Shown: positions 1 through 6,884 of the stretch, one piece after another
How the letters are laid out: every line of letters begins with the position of its first letter
Position numbering within the stretch: the first letter of the stretch is position 1
Assembly (NCBI RefSeq): GCF_018403225.1
Contig: NZ_BOSG01000001.1
Coordinates: 2,728,001-2,792,000 of the forward strand
Direction: 5' to 3'
Length of the DNA stretch: 64,000 bases
Source of the DNA: Paenibacillus sp. J23TS9
GTDB taxonomy: Bacteria > Bacillota > Bacilli > Paenibacillales > Paenibacillaceae
Program-made: the position numbers and the translations under genes
The notes under the pieces: generated by a model
Told to the model about the DNA's origin: nothing
Database searches by the model: none
What the model saw: only the letters and a program-made list of their open reading frames with translations

Positions 1-354
1 CTCTTCCGATACCATCGATTTGGATTTCACGACAGACTTGGCTCCCCGGTGCTCCGCAATTTCAATGGCGATCCGGGCAGCATCCTTCGCATCCGGCGCA
101 AAATGAACATGTACCCCTTGCGCACGGGCATTTTCTATGAATTTGCTCAAATAGTAATCTAGATGAGAGATGGTATGCGCCCGAATTAGTCGGCCGCGTT
201 CCCGCCATTCCTCCCAGTTGCCATGCTCTTCGGTTGCAGCCTTTTTGCCGTTTTTCAGCTTTTCCGTCGTAAATTTGACGGCATCAATCAAAAATTCATC
301 CTTGAGGGCTGACTTGGCGCGTTCTTTGACGTTAGACCCCTGCGGTTTGCTCAC
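1..354 (-). CDS. lutB: LutB, lactate utilization iron-sulfur protein (N-terminal part only)
   Basis: The gene is cut by the window edge; only the first 118 codons are present. It starts with GTG at 354, inside the last codons of lutA (23 bp overlap), with GGGGTGA just upstream. The residues read VSKPQGSNVKERAKSALKDE and continue with the GNWEEWRERGRLIR and VKSKSMVSEE segments typical of LutB. LutB is the Fe-S subunit of the LutABC complex that oxidises L-lactate to pyruvate. The overlap with lutA shows a lutAB operon running off the left end. The ferredoxin-like cysteine clusters lie beyond the window and cannot be checked. Confidence 0.9.
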   Translation of the reverse strand, partial: MSKPQGSNVKERAKSALKDEFLIDAVKFTTEKLKNGKKAATEEHGNWEEWRERGRLIRAHTISHLDYYLSKFIENARAQGVHVHFAPDAKDAARIAIEIAEHRGAKSVVKSKSMVSEE

Positions 355-1081
355 GGTTCTTCACCCCTTCATACAGAAGTTCCGCCAGATGCAATACGCG
401 AACCGGCTTATCCTGAAATTTCAGATTGCCGCCGATATTGAGCAGACAGCCCATATCTAGGCCAACCAGGACTTCAGCCTCCGTTTCCAGCACATGCTGG
501 CTTTTCTCCTCTACCATGGCTCCGGAGATTTCACTCATCTTAATGGCAAAGGTGCCCCCAAAGCCGCAGCAATCTTCAGCATAGGGAAGCGGAACAAATT
601 CCATTCCTGCTACATGGCTCATCAGCTGCATCGGCTCTTCCTTGATACCCAAAAGTCTTGAGCCATGACAGGAAGGATGATATGTCACCTTGTGCGGAAA
701 ATACGCACCGACATCCGTCACGCCCAGCACCTGAACGAGAAACTGTGTGAACTCATATGTTTTTTCTTTCAGACGATTGCTCTTCTCAAATAATACCGCG
801 TCGTTTTCAAACAGTTTAGGATAATAATGATGAACCATGCCCGTACAGGAGCCCGAAGGCACGATCACGAAATCACTGTCGTCAAACGCTTCCAAAATCG
901 TTTTGGCCGAGGCTCTCGCCTCATCCCAATAACCGCTGTTAAAGGCCGGCTGCCCACAGCAAGTCTGCACTTCAGGAAAATGAAGACGGACTCCGTACCG
1001 GGCCAACAGACCGGCCATGGCTTCCCCAATCGGCGGGAACAGCGCATCACTGATGCAGGTAATAAAGAGTGATACTTTCAT
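332..1081 (-). CDS. lutA: LutA, (Fe-S)-binding lactate utilization protein
   Basis: A 249-residue protein of the CCG-domain family (LutA/YkgE), a subunit of the LutABC L-lactate oxidation complex in the cytoplasm. It has two cysteine-rich CCG-type halves: CCGQPAFNSGYW near residue 42 and, in the second half, CHGSRLLG followed by CCGFGGTFAIK. Length and motif order are those of a complete LutA. GGAGGAG lies about 9 nt before the ATG. lutB follows with an overlap, so the two are co-transcribed. The gene is preceded by a terminator-like hairpin (1128-1159) that probably ends the upstream rhamnose gene, so lutA should have its own promoter in the AT-rich stretch before it. Confidence 0.93.
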   Translation of the reverse strand: MKVSLFITCISDALFPPIGEAMAGLLARYGVRLHFPEVQTCCGQPAFNSGYWDEARASAKTILEAFDDSDFVIVPSGSCTGMVHHYYPKLFENDAVLFEKSNRLKEKTYEFTQFLVQVLGVTDVGAYFPHKVTYHPSCHGSRLLGIKEEPMQLMSHVAGMEFVPLPYAEDCCGFGGTFAIKMSEISGAMVEEKSQHVLETEAEVLVGLDMGCLLNIGGNLKFQDKPVRVLHLAELLYEGVKNREQTAGV

Positions 1082-1127
1082 CTCAAGCTTCTCCTCCTTT
1101 TGCCTCCATGTCTATACAAGAAGAAAT

Positions 1128-1159
1128 CAATCCCCAATCATTGAATATGACGGGGATTG
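1128..1159 (-). terminator. Probable terminator of the rhaEW-like gene
   Basis: CAATCCCC (1128-1135) pairs perfectly with GGGGATTG (1152-1159) around a 16-nt loop. On the minus strand the stem is followed by a moderately T-rich run. It separates the aldolase/dehydrogenase gene from lutA. Confidence 0.55.
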
Positions 1160-1205
1160 TTTCCTTCCAAAGAATCGGATGATTGCAAATTCTTTATATT
1201 AAATA

Positions 1206-3275
1206 TTAGCGCGTAAATGCTGCCGGTACACCGCCATCAATCGTCAGCATGCAGCCAGTCGTTTTCTCAGCCTTGGAAGATGCGAAGAAGGCGATGCCTT
1301 CAGCGACATCCTTCGGATAGATGTTAACCAAAAGTGTCGTTCTGTTGCGGTAGTGCTCCTCAAGCTGATCTGGTTCGATACCGTAAGCAGCCGCACGTTC
1401 ATTGCGCCATCCCGAGTTCCAGATTGCTGAACCCTGAAGAATGGCGTCCGGCAAAATCGTGTTAACGCGAATGCCATGCTCACCGCCCTCGGCGGCAATA
1501 CAGCGGGCCAAATGTGCTTCAAGCGCTTTGACAGAGCTGTAAGCTGTTACGTTTTTGCCTGCATATACCGAGTTTTTCGAAGCTACGAAAATCATGCTGC
1601 CTCCGAGACCCTGTTCCTTCATTTGCTTGAACGCTTCACGGGCTACGAGGAAATAGCCGGTCCCCAGAACGTTCATGTTCAGATTCCATTCCTTCAGTGA
1701 AGTCTCATCAAATGGGCTGGATGTCGCAAGCCCTGCATTGTTGACAATAATGTCCACGCCGCCATAGGTTATTGCTGTTTCTGCCATTGCTGCCAAAACC
1801 ATGTCCTCGCTCGTCACATCCATCTTAACTGCTTTGGCCCGGCCTTCGCCGTATTGTGCGTTAATTTCGGCCGCGATTTTCTCGGCCCCCTCCAAATTGA
1901 GGTCTGCCAGAACGACATGAGCCCCTTCGGAGACAAAGCGGCGGGCCGTTTCACTGCCGATTCCACCTGCGCCGCCAGTAATAAAAGCGATTTTGCGGGA
2001 GAATTCCGCCTCTGCAGGTGCCAATGTCAGCTTGTAAAGCTCCAGCGGCCAATATTCTACATTATAGGATTCATTTTCGTTTAGGGACACAAATTCACCA
2101 AGAGCTGTTGAGCCCTTCATAACCGCAATCGCCCGGTGGTACAGTGCACCGCTTACTCCTGCCATGGCAAGGCTTTTTCCGGTGTTAACCATACCGATCC
2201 CTGGAATCAGGATCACACGCGGCGCTGCTTCGAACATCACATCACCCTCATGCTTGTTGCGGTCGAAGTAAGCTTTATATTCAGCTTTATATGCTTCAAT
2301 GCCTTGGCGGACGGCTTCCTTGAGTTCTACTGCCCCTTCAGCGGATGGTGTCCAATCCACAAAGAGCGGAGTCCGTTTCGTATGTACCAGATGATCCGGG
2401 CAGGCTGCCCCTACCTGAGAAAGCTCCTTGGCATTATTGCTGTTCACGAACTGAAGCACATCATCCCCGGCATCATAAGTACAAATCATTTTCTTGACGT
2501 CGCTGACCGCGCCACGTATGACAGGCATAACTTCCGCGAGAATCGCTTTACGCTGCTCTTCTGCGAGCGTTTCCACCCGGCTGCCGCCAAAAACCTGAGG
2601 CTCCTGAATGCGGTCGTTAATGTACTGCTCCGCCTTCTGGATCATGGCAATCGTCTGATTGTAGCATGCTTCCGAAGTTTCGCCCCATGTAACCAGACCA
2701 TGCTTTTCCATAAGTACGAGTTGGGCATTTGGATTATTGCGTACGCCTTCAGCGATCATTTTGGACAACGTAAAGCCCGGACGGATATAAGGCACCCATA
2801 CAAAAGTGTCGCCATAAATCTCTTTTGCTATCTCTTTACCATTATCGGCGCAGCAAAGACTGATAATCGCATCCGGATGTGTATGATCCACATGCGGATA
2901 TGGAAGGAATGCATGCAGCAGTGTTTCAATAGATGCTCTCGGATGCTTGCTGTCCATCATGCAGTGCGACAAATACGCGACCATCTCCTCGTCAGGCATT
3001 TCAGTGCGCTCGATCAGCGGCTTGATATCTTCCAGACGAAGTCCGGTAAAATGCTGCGCCTTCATCGTTGCCAGATCGGAACCGCTGCCTTTGACCCACA
3101 TGACTTCCACATCACGACCACGGAAATCTTTTTCAATAGTCTTGAGCGAGGTGTTGCCTCCGCCCCAGTTGCATACGCTCCGGTCGCTGCCGATTAGATT
3201 AGAGCGATATACCAGTTCGTCTACCCCCGCTTGCTGTTTGGATGCTTCTTCGTTATTCCACTGGCTTTTTACCAT
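1206..3275 (-). CDS. rhaEW: Bifunctional rhamnulose-1-phosphate aldolase / short-chain dehydrogenase (RhaEW/YuxG type)
   Basis: A 689-residue fusion. The N-terminal class II aldolase domain (about 1-400) has the metal ligands HTH at 131-133 and H192 in KHGLVTWGE. The C-terminal SDR domain has the NAD motif TGGAGGIG (433-440), NNAG near 512 and the catalytic pair Y579/K583. It should split L-rhamnulose-1-phosphate into dihydroxyacetone phosphate and L-lactaldehyde and then oxidise the lactaldehyde; LutAB, encoded next door, could use lactate made this way (inference). The start is supported by GGGAGG 10 nt upstream. The length equals that of Bacillus YuxG. The promoter region holds a 10-bp-phased AAACAAA array (3294-3344). 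A second, unrelated-architecture aldolase (RhaD) is encoded at 28952-29797. Confidence 0.93.
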   Translation of the reverse strand: MVKSQWNNEEASKQQAGVDELVYRSNLIGSDRSVCNWGGGNTSLKTIEKDFRGRDVEVMWVKGSGSDLATMKAQHFTGLRLEDIKPLIERTEMPDEEMVAYLSHCMMDSKHPRASIETLLHAFLPYPHVDHTHPDAIISLCCADNGKEIAKEIYGDTFVWVPYIRPGFTLSKMIAEGVRNNPNAQLVLMEKHGLVTWGETSEACYNQTIAMIQKAEQYINDRIQEPQVFGGSRVETLAEEQRKAILAEVMPVIRGAVSDVKKMICTYDAGDDVLQFVNSNNAKELSQVGAACPDHLVHTKRTPLFVDWTPSAEGAVELKEAVRQGIEAYKAEYKAYFDRNKHEGDVMFEAAPRVILIPGIGMVNTGKSLAMAGVSGALYHRAIAVMKGSTALGEFVSLNENESYNVEYWPLELYKLTLAPAEAEFSRKIAFITGGAGGIGSETARRFVSEGAHVVLADLNLEGAEKIAAEINAQYGEGRAKAVKMDVTSEDMVLAAMAETAITYGGVDIIVNNAGLATSSPFDETSLKEWNLNMNVLGTGYFLVAREAFKQMKEQGLGGSMIFVASKNSVYAGKNVTAYSSVKALEAHLARCIAAEGGEHGIRVNTILPDAILQGSAIWNSGWRNERAAAYGIEPDQLEEHYRNRTTLLVNIYPKDVAEGIAFFASSKAEKTTGCMLTIDGGVPAAFTR

Positions 3276-3293
3276 GAATGATTTGCCTCCCGC

Positions 3294-3344
3294 TTTGTTT
3301 GTTTTTATTTGTTTATATTTGTTTTTGATTGAATTTATTTGATT
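3294..3344 (-). promoter_or_regulatory. AAACAAA tandem operator array upstream of rhaEW
   Basis: On the plus strand TTTGTTT begins at 3298, 3308 and 3318, exactly 10 bp apart, with weaker copies ATTGAAT (3328) and TTTGATT (3338) in the same phase and one extra copy at 3294. On the gene's strand this is a run of AAACAAA boxes on one DNA face. DeoR-family regulators often use such repeats; a similar array lies before rhaD (29871-29910). The regulator itself is not in the window. Confidence 0.55.
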
Positions 3345-3394
3345 ATATCAGATATTTTTTTGTTTTTATACCTATTTTTTAAAATTTTAAAAGA

Positions 3395-3422
3395 TAAAAA
3401 AAGACCGCAGCAGCTGCGGTCT
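3395..3422 (-). terminator. Intrinsic terminator of the PepSY-like gene
   Basis: AGACCGCAG (3402-3410) and CTGCGGTCT (3414-3422) form a perfect 9-bp stem with a 3-nt loop. On the minus strand it is followed by a T tract (A run at 3396-3401 on the plus strand). Confidence 0.85.
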
Positions 3423-3452
3423 CTTGAAAAAGCCTATTTCAGATCCATGGAG

Positions 3453-3965
3453 TTACAGAATATTACCCGGAGGAGCCGCTGTTTTCGAAACCAGACCCCG
3501 GTTCTTTTTCTTACGGTTTGATCTCCAAATCATCAGCGACATAGCCACCCCGGTTCCGGTCAGAATAAACATGGCCAAGCCGCTGATCAACCCGATAACG
3601 CCTTGATGCAGGCTTCGAACGCTTATCCCTAGACTGCCGGAGTCCCCCGGGCGCTGAAATTCTCCCGAACGGCCCGACGCAGCAAAGCCACCCTGATACG
3701 AAGTCCCCATACTTCCTTTTGCTTGTCCAGAAGAAGTGCCTGAATCCGTACCCGCGGAAGGGGATGTTGCATTCGATGTCCCCTGCTCAATTCCACCGCT
3801 ACCATTAAAATTTCTGAATGTGTTCATCCCGCCGGATCTCTCAATCCCTGATCGTTTTCCTCCTTCCTCAAAATACATGATCATACCGGTTGCCGATTCG
3901 ATCAGCAGAAAAACAGTAGCAATAATGCCGATCCAATAATGAATTTTACGGACTTTTTTCATCAC
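3453..3965 (-). CDS. Small two-helix PepSY-TM-like membrane protein
   Basis: 170 residues. There are two membrane segments, about 11-31 and 122-147. They look alike: each begins with a histidine (H9 in KIHYWIG, H120 in SLHQGVIG) and ends in a TG motif, the pattern of PepSY-associated transmembrane helices. The middle (about 34-117) is a low-complexity Gly/Ser/Thr-rich stretch, probably outside the membrane. Function is unknown; paired histidines in PepSY-TM proteins have been linked to redox or heme roles, but nothing here proves that. GGGAGAG precedes the ATG. Upstream, CTTAACC and CTTAAAA repeats 11 bp apart (4023-4040, plus strand) suggest control by an OmpR-type regulator. No full PepSY peptidase domain is present. 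Confidence 0.7.
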   Translation of the reverse strand: MMKKVRKIHYWIGIIATVFLLIESATGMIMYFEEGGKRSGIERSGGMNTFRNFNGSGGIEQGTSNATSPSAGTDSGTSSGQAKGSMGTSYQGGFAASGRSGEFQRPGDSGSLGISVRSLHQGVIGLISGLAMFILTGTGVAMSLMIWRSNRKKKNRGLVSKTAAPPGNIL

Positions 3966-4412
3966 TCATATCTCTCCCAACTCTGTTACTTGGATTCATA
4001 GAGCTGATTGTAGGGAAAGAGTCTTAACCTTACCTTAAAAGGAGATAAGAATATACCAAAAAGCCCCAAATTCTCATTGGGGCTTTCGCTCGATCGAAGA
4101 TGTCCCTCCCCTTGGAACAGCGGAAGCGAGTCATCATTAACGATTGCTGCATTCACCGGCAGTAAATGTTGATACATTGTTTAAAGCAGATATTTCAGCG
4201 ACAGCTAAGGCAATGTACTAAAAAAGCAGCGGCTGCAGCATGCAAAGTAATTTAAACGTTAAACGAATGACAGGTTTCCGGCCAAGGAGCTTCGGGCGGC
4301 GTTCCTCAGCTTGGGCAGCAATCCGAGAAACAATGGCGCAAGGGACAGGGACATCACTATATTGTATAGGATTAAGCATTCAGACATGACAATCTTTTTC
4401 ATATGCAGTTTA
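3966..4412. other. Intergenic region, no convincing gene
   Basis: 447 bases between the PepSY-like gene and the MFS gene. It holds CTTAA repeats (4023-4040), the terminator at 4060-4086 and a weak hairpin GCAG-CGG-CTGC with an A run at 4220-4236 that could end the MFS transcript. Short ORFs here (for example a 63-codon one over 3986-4177) span the terminator and have no recognisable protein. I see nothing else. Confidence 0.6.
4060..4086. terminator. Bidirectional intrinsic terminator
   Basis: AAAGCCCCAA (4060-4069) and TTGGGGCTTT (4077-4086) form a perfect 10-bp stem with a 7-nt loop, with A/T at both outer ends. Confidence 0.75.
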
Positions 4413-5684
4413 TTAGCGGGCTTTCGCACGCTTCATCAATATGCCTGCCTGCGGCTTGGCTTTGTGTTCTGTCGGCTTATCCGTCTTATTCTCATCAGGC
4501 TTTACTGCAAACAACGTCAGTAGACCGCCAACAGCCCCTATAACCGCCATAATACCGAATAGTACCCAGTGGTTGGTCTTCATCAGCAGGGATACCGCTG
4601 GAGGTCCCAATGATACGCCGATAAAACGCATGCTGCTATACAGAGACGTAATGGTTCCTCTCTGCTTCTGCTCGATTCCTTCGGTAATAAGTGCATCCAT
4701 ACATGGAAGCGCTGTGCCGATCCCGGCACCGCAGAGTGAAAAAAATGTAACCACAAAATAAATCTGGCTGCTGAATCCGGTAATGACAAGACCGATGGTC
4801 AGAAGGGCCATTCCTATAAATCCGGTCCACTTCATCCGCTTTTTGTTCTTCCCGATGATTTTACCGGCAACAAAAGAAGCCAGACAAAGCACTGCCAGCG
4901 GAATCGCAAGCACCAGACCCTTTATAACTCCATGCAGGCCATATTTGCTTTCCAGCGTCTCGGATAAGTAAAAAAGAACACCGAATAAAATAAACATACT
5001 GATTCCGCCGACGGTAAAGATCGCGTATAGCCATCTTCCTTTTTCCTTCAGTATACTTTTAGTGTCAGAAAGAAATTGCCGGATGGAGTTATCGTTTTTG
5101 TTTTTCTTTTTCGGGGTCTTAACAAAAAACAAGACCAGCAGCAGGGATATGACGCATAGCACCGGAATGCTCAAAAACGGCAAATACCAAAGCACGCTTG
5201 CTAAGGCTGCTCCGAGTATGGGACTCAGCACCTTGCCGAACGTATTGGAGGTTTCGATGATCCCAAGACTTTTGCTGACATCATCTTCTTCCTTGAACAT
5301 ATCCCCGACGAGCGGGAGAACGATCGGGAAAGCACCTGCAGCGCCGATTCCTTGAAGGAAACGCCCGCCAAGTATAATCCAGTAAGCGGCAAGCCCATCC
5401 GTCATCCAGGCAGCCACGCCGGACAACGCTCCTCCGGCAGCCGCGATAATGAGACTCGGGATGATTACGGTTTTTCGCCCAAAGCGGTCAGATAAGTAGC
5501 CTGCAATCGGTATCAAAAGAATGGCCACCACCGCGTAAACAGTTATGAGCATGCTGACCTGAAAAGCGCTGACATGAAGCTGCTGCGATATTTGCGGCAA
5601 AATGGGAATCAGCATGGAGTTGCCAAGCGTCATGATCAAAGGAATTGATGCAAGCGCCGCTAAATCCCACTTTTTGTCTTCCAT
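4413..5684 (-). CDS. MFS transporter, multidrug-efflux type
   Basis: 423 residues with about 12 hydrophobic segments. The N-terminal half carries the MFS motif between helices 2 and 3 (GYLSDRFGRKTVIIPS, near residue 62-77) and a motif-C-like GAAGAFPIVLP segment near helix 5, which point to a proton-driven drug antiporter of the DHA1 type. The C-terminal tail is polar and basic. AAGGTGG lies 7 nt before the ATG. The gene has its own promoter with an operator-like palindrome (5710-5744), so a local repressor is likely although none is encoded beside it. The substrate cannot be predicted. Confidence 0.85.
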   Translation of the reverse strand: MEDKKWDLAALASIPLIMTLGNSMLIPILPQISQQLHVSAFQVSMLITVYAVVAILLIPIAGYLSDRFGRKTVIIPSLIIAAAGGALSGVAAWMTDGLAAYWIILGGRFLQGIGAAGAFPIVLPLVGDMFKEEDDVSKSLGIIETSNTFGKVLSPILGAALASVLWYLPFLSIPVLCVISLLLVLFFVKTPKKKNKNDNSIRQFLSDTKSILKEKGRWLYAIFTVGGISMFILFGVLFYLSETLESKYGLHGVIKGLVLAIPLAVLCLASFVAGKIIGKNKKRMKWTGFIGMALLTIGLVITGFSSQIYFVVTFFSLCGAGIGTALPCMDALITEGIEQKQRGTITSLYSSMRFIGVSLGPPAVSLLMKTNHWVLFGIMAVIGAVGGLLTLFAVKPDENKTDKPTEHKAKPQAGILMKRAKAR

Positions 5685-5709
5685 GACAAAACCACCTTTG
5701 CGTTCAATA

Positions 5710-5744
5710 ATAACTCGTTATATTGTGGTTTCTTTTGCACGCAA
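5710..5744 (-). promoter_or_regulatory. Promoter of the MFS gene with a palindrome over the -10 box
   Basis: On the minus strand TTGCGT (5739-5744) lies 16 bp from TATAAC (5717-5722). The -10 is inside the perfect palindrome ATAACTCGTTAT (5710-5721). The placement suggests a MarR- or TetR-like repressor; this is inference. Confidence 0.5.
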
Positions 5745-5762
5745 CTATGCAGGTTTTAAATG

Positions 5763-6773
5763 TTAAGCGTTTCTTTCGCTCCAAATCTCATGAAATGCTT
5801 TCAATTGCTGCAAGCCATTTTGCTTGCACCAGTCTGCATTATCCGGTTTGACGATCTGAACCTCGTATACAAATGCGCATAAAAAAGCCATCATGACCTG
5901 ATAAGCAACACGCCGGGCCCGCGGGCGAACCTCCATGGACAGCTCGTAGCCATACCCCTTCAAAAAGTCCGGCTGATTTTCATAAACAATAAATTCATAT
6001 TCACGATCCGCATATACAGCCCGGTCCGCATCAATTAGTGCAGCGATATGCAGTTCTCCGTCTTCATCCCGGCTGACCAGCACATTGGGATCCCACAAAT
6101 CATTATGTACGAGCGAGGGCACTGTAATGTCATCAAACAACGAACGGTTATCACGAAAAACGGCTGTGAACTCATTTAAGACTTGGTCCTCAAAAACGTG
6201 ATGCTCCCTGCATCTTTCAGCCACTTCCGCAGCCAGCTCCACCAGCATACCGCTCCACTTTTCATAGCCACGGATTGATCCGTCCGGCTGCGGCCATCCG
6301 AAACAATCGGATGTAATCGCATGTAATTGCCGTGTATGCTCGCCAAGCTCTTCCTTCAGGCGGCTGTACTCCGCCGGAGAAATAGATGGATCATTCAGTT
6401 GTACACTCTCGATGAATTCGATCAATAAGTACGGTCTGGCAATCAAATTGCCTGTTTCATCATACCGGATGACGCGTGAGCTGGGAATATCCTCTGCTTG
6501 AAGCAACCCGTAAATGTAAGGCTCTACTGCCATCATCTTTTTTTCGAAAGAGTACAAGTGCGCATGCTCAACCGGAGCCAGCCGTAAAACCCACTTCCCC
6601 TGCGGTGACTCCGTTTCAAACACATAGGTTGTATTGAATTGCCCTCCCTTGAGCAGCGAGATTTGCTTTACTTTGCAGCCTTCACCAAAGGTATCCCGTG
6701 CGATCGACAAAATTTGTTCATGCGTTACCGGTGCATAAAGACTGGAAATTTGATTTTCTTTGGACGACGACAT
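5763..6773 (-). CDS. Phosphotransferase of the APH/choline kinase fold
   Basis: 336 residues from the chosen ATG at 6773, which has GGGGTGG about 6 nt upstream; an ATG 15 nt earlier has no ribosome binding site. The kinase-like fold is shown by a Gly-rich start (LLKGGQFNTTYVFE), the catalytic loop VHNDLWDPNVLV and the metal-binding IDADRAVYADREYEF. These match the PF01636 family (aminoglycoside and small-molecule phosphotransferases). The true substrate is unknown; a resistance role cannot be claimed. It lies upstream of the MFS gene on the same strand but that gene has its own promoter. The rho-independent terminator at 6804-6850 separates it from the GH31 gene. Confidence 0.8.
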   Translation of the reverse strand: MSSSKENQISSLYAPVTHEQILSIARDTFGEGCKVKQISLLKGGQFNTTYVFETESPQGKWVLRLAPVEHAHLYSFEKKMMAVEPYIYGLLQAEDIPSSRVIRYDETGNLIARPYLLIEFIESVQLNDPSISPAEYSRLKEELGEHTRQLHAITSDCFGWPQPDGSIRGYEKWSGMLVELAAEVAERCREHHVFEDQVLNEFTAVFRDNRSLFDDITVPSLVHNDLWDPNVLVSRDEDGELHIAALIDADRAVYADREYEFIVYENQPDFLKGYGYELSMEVRPRARRVAYQVMMAFLCAFVYEVQIVKPDNADWCKQNGLQQLKAFHEIWSERNA

Positions 6774-6803
6774 CTTAACCCACCCCATATGTTCAATTAC
6801 AAA

Positions 6804-6850
6804 AACCGGGCCAACGCTTCAAACTTACGTATGAAGGGTTTGACCCGGTT
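6804..6850 (-). terminator. Intrinsic terminator of the GH31 gene
   Basis: On the minus strand AACCGGGTCAA pairs with TTGGCCCGGTT (one mismatch), with an inner CTTCA/TGAAG stem, and is followed by a T run. Confidence 0.7.
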
Positions 6851-6884
6851 ACTATGGTTGAGTCTATACTAAAACATTCTCTTA

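Noticed and set aside
2136..3197. 353-codon plus-strand ORF
   Set aside because: It is fully antisense to the well-supported aldolase/dehydrogenase gene, has no ribosome binding site and gives a His/Cys-rich protein with no known pattern.
3986..4177. 63-codon minus-strand ORF
   Set aside because: It runs through a clear terminator stem (4060-4086) and resembles no protein.
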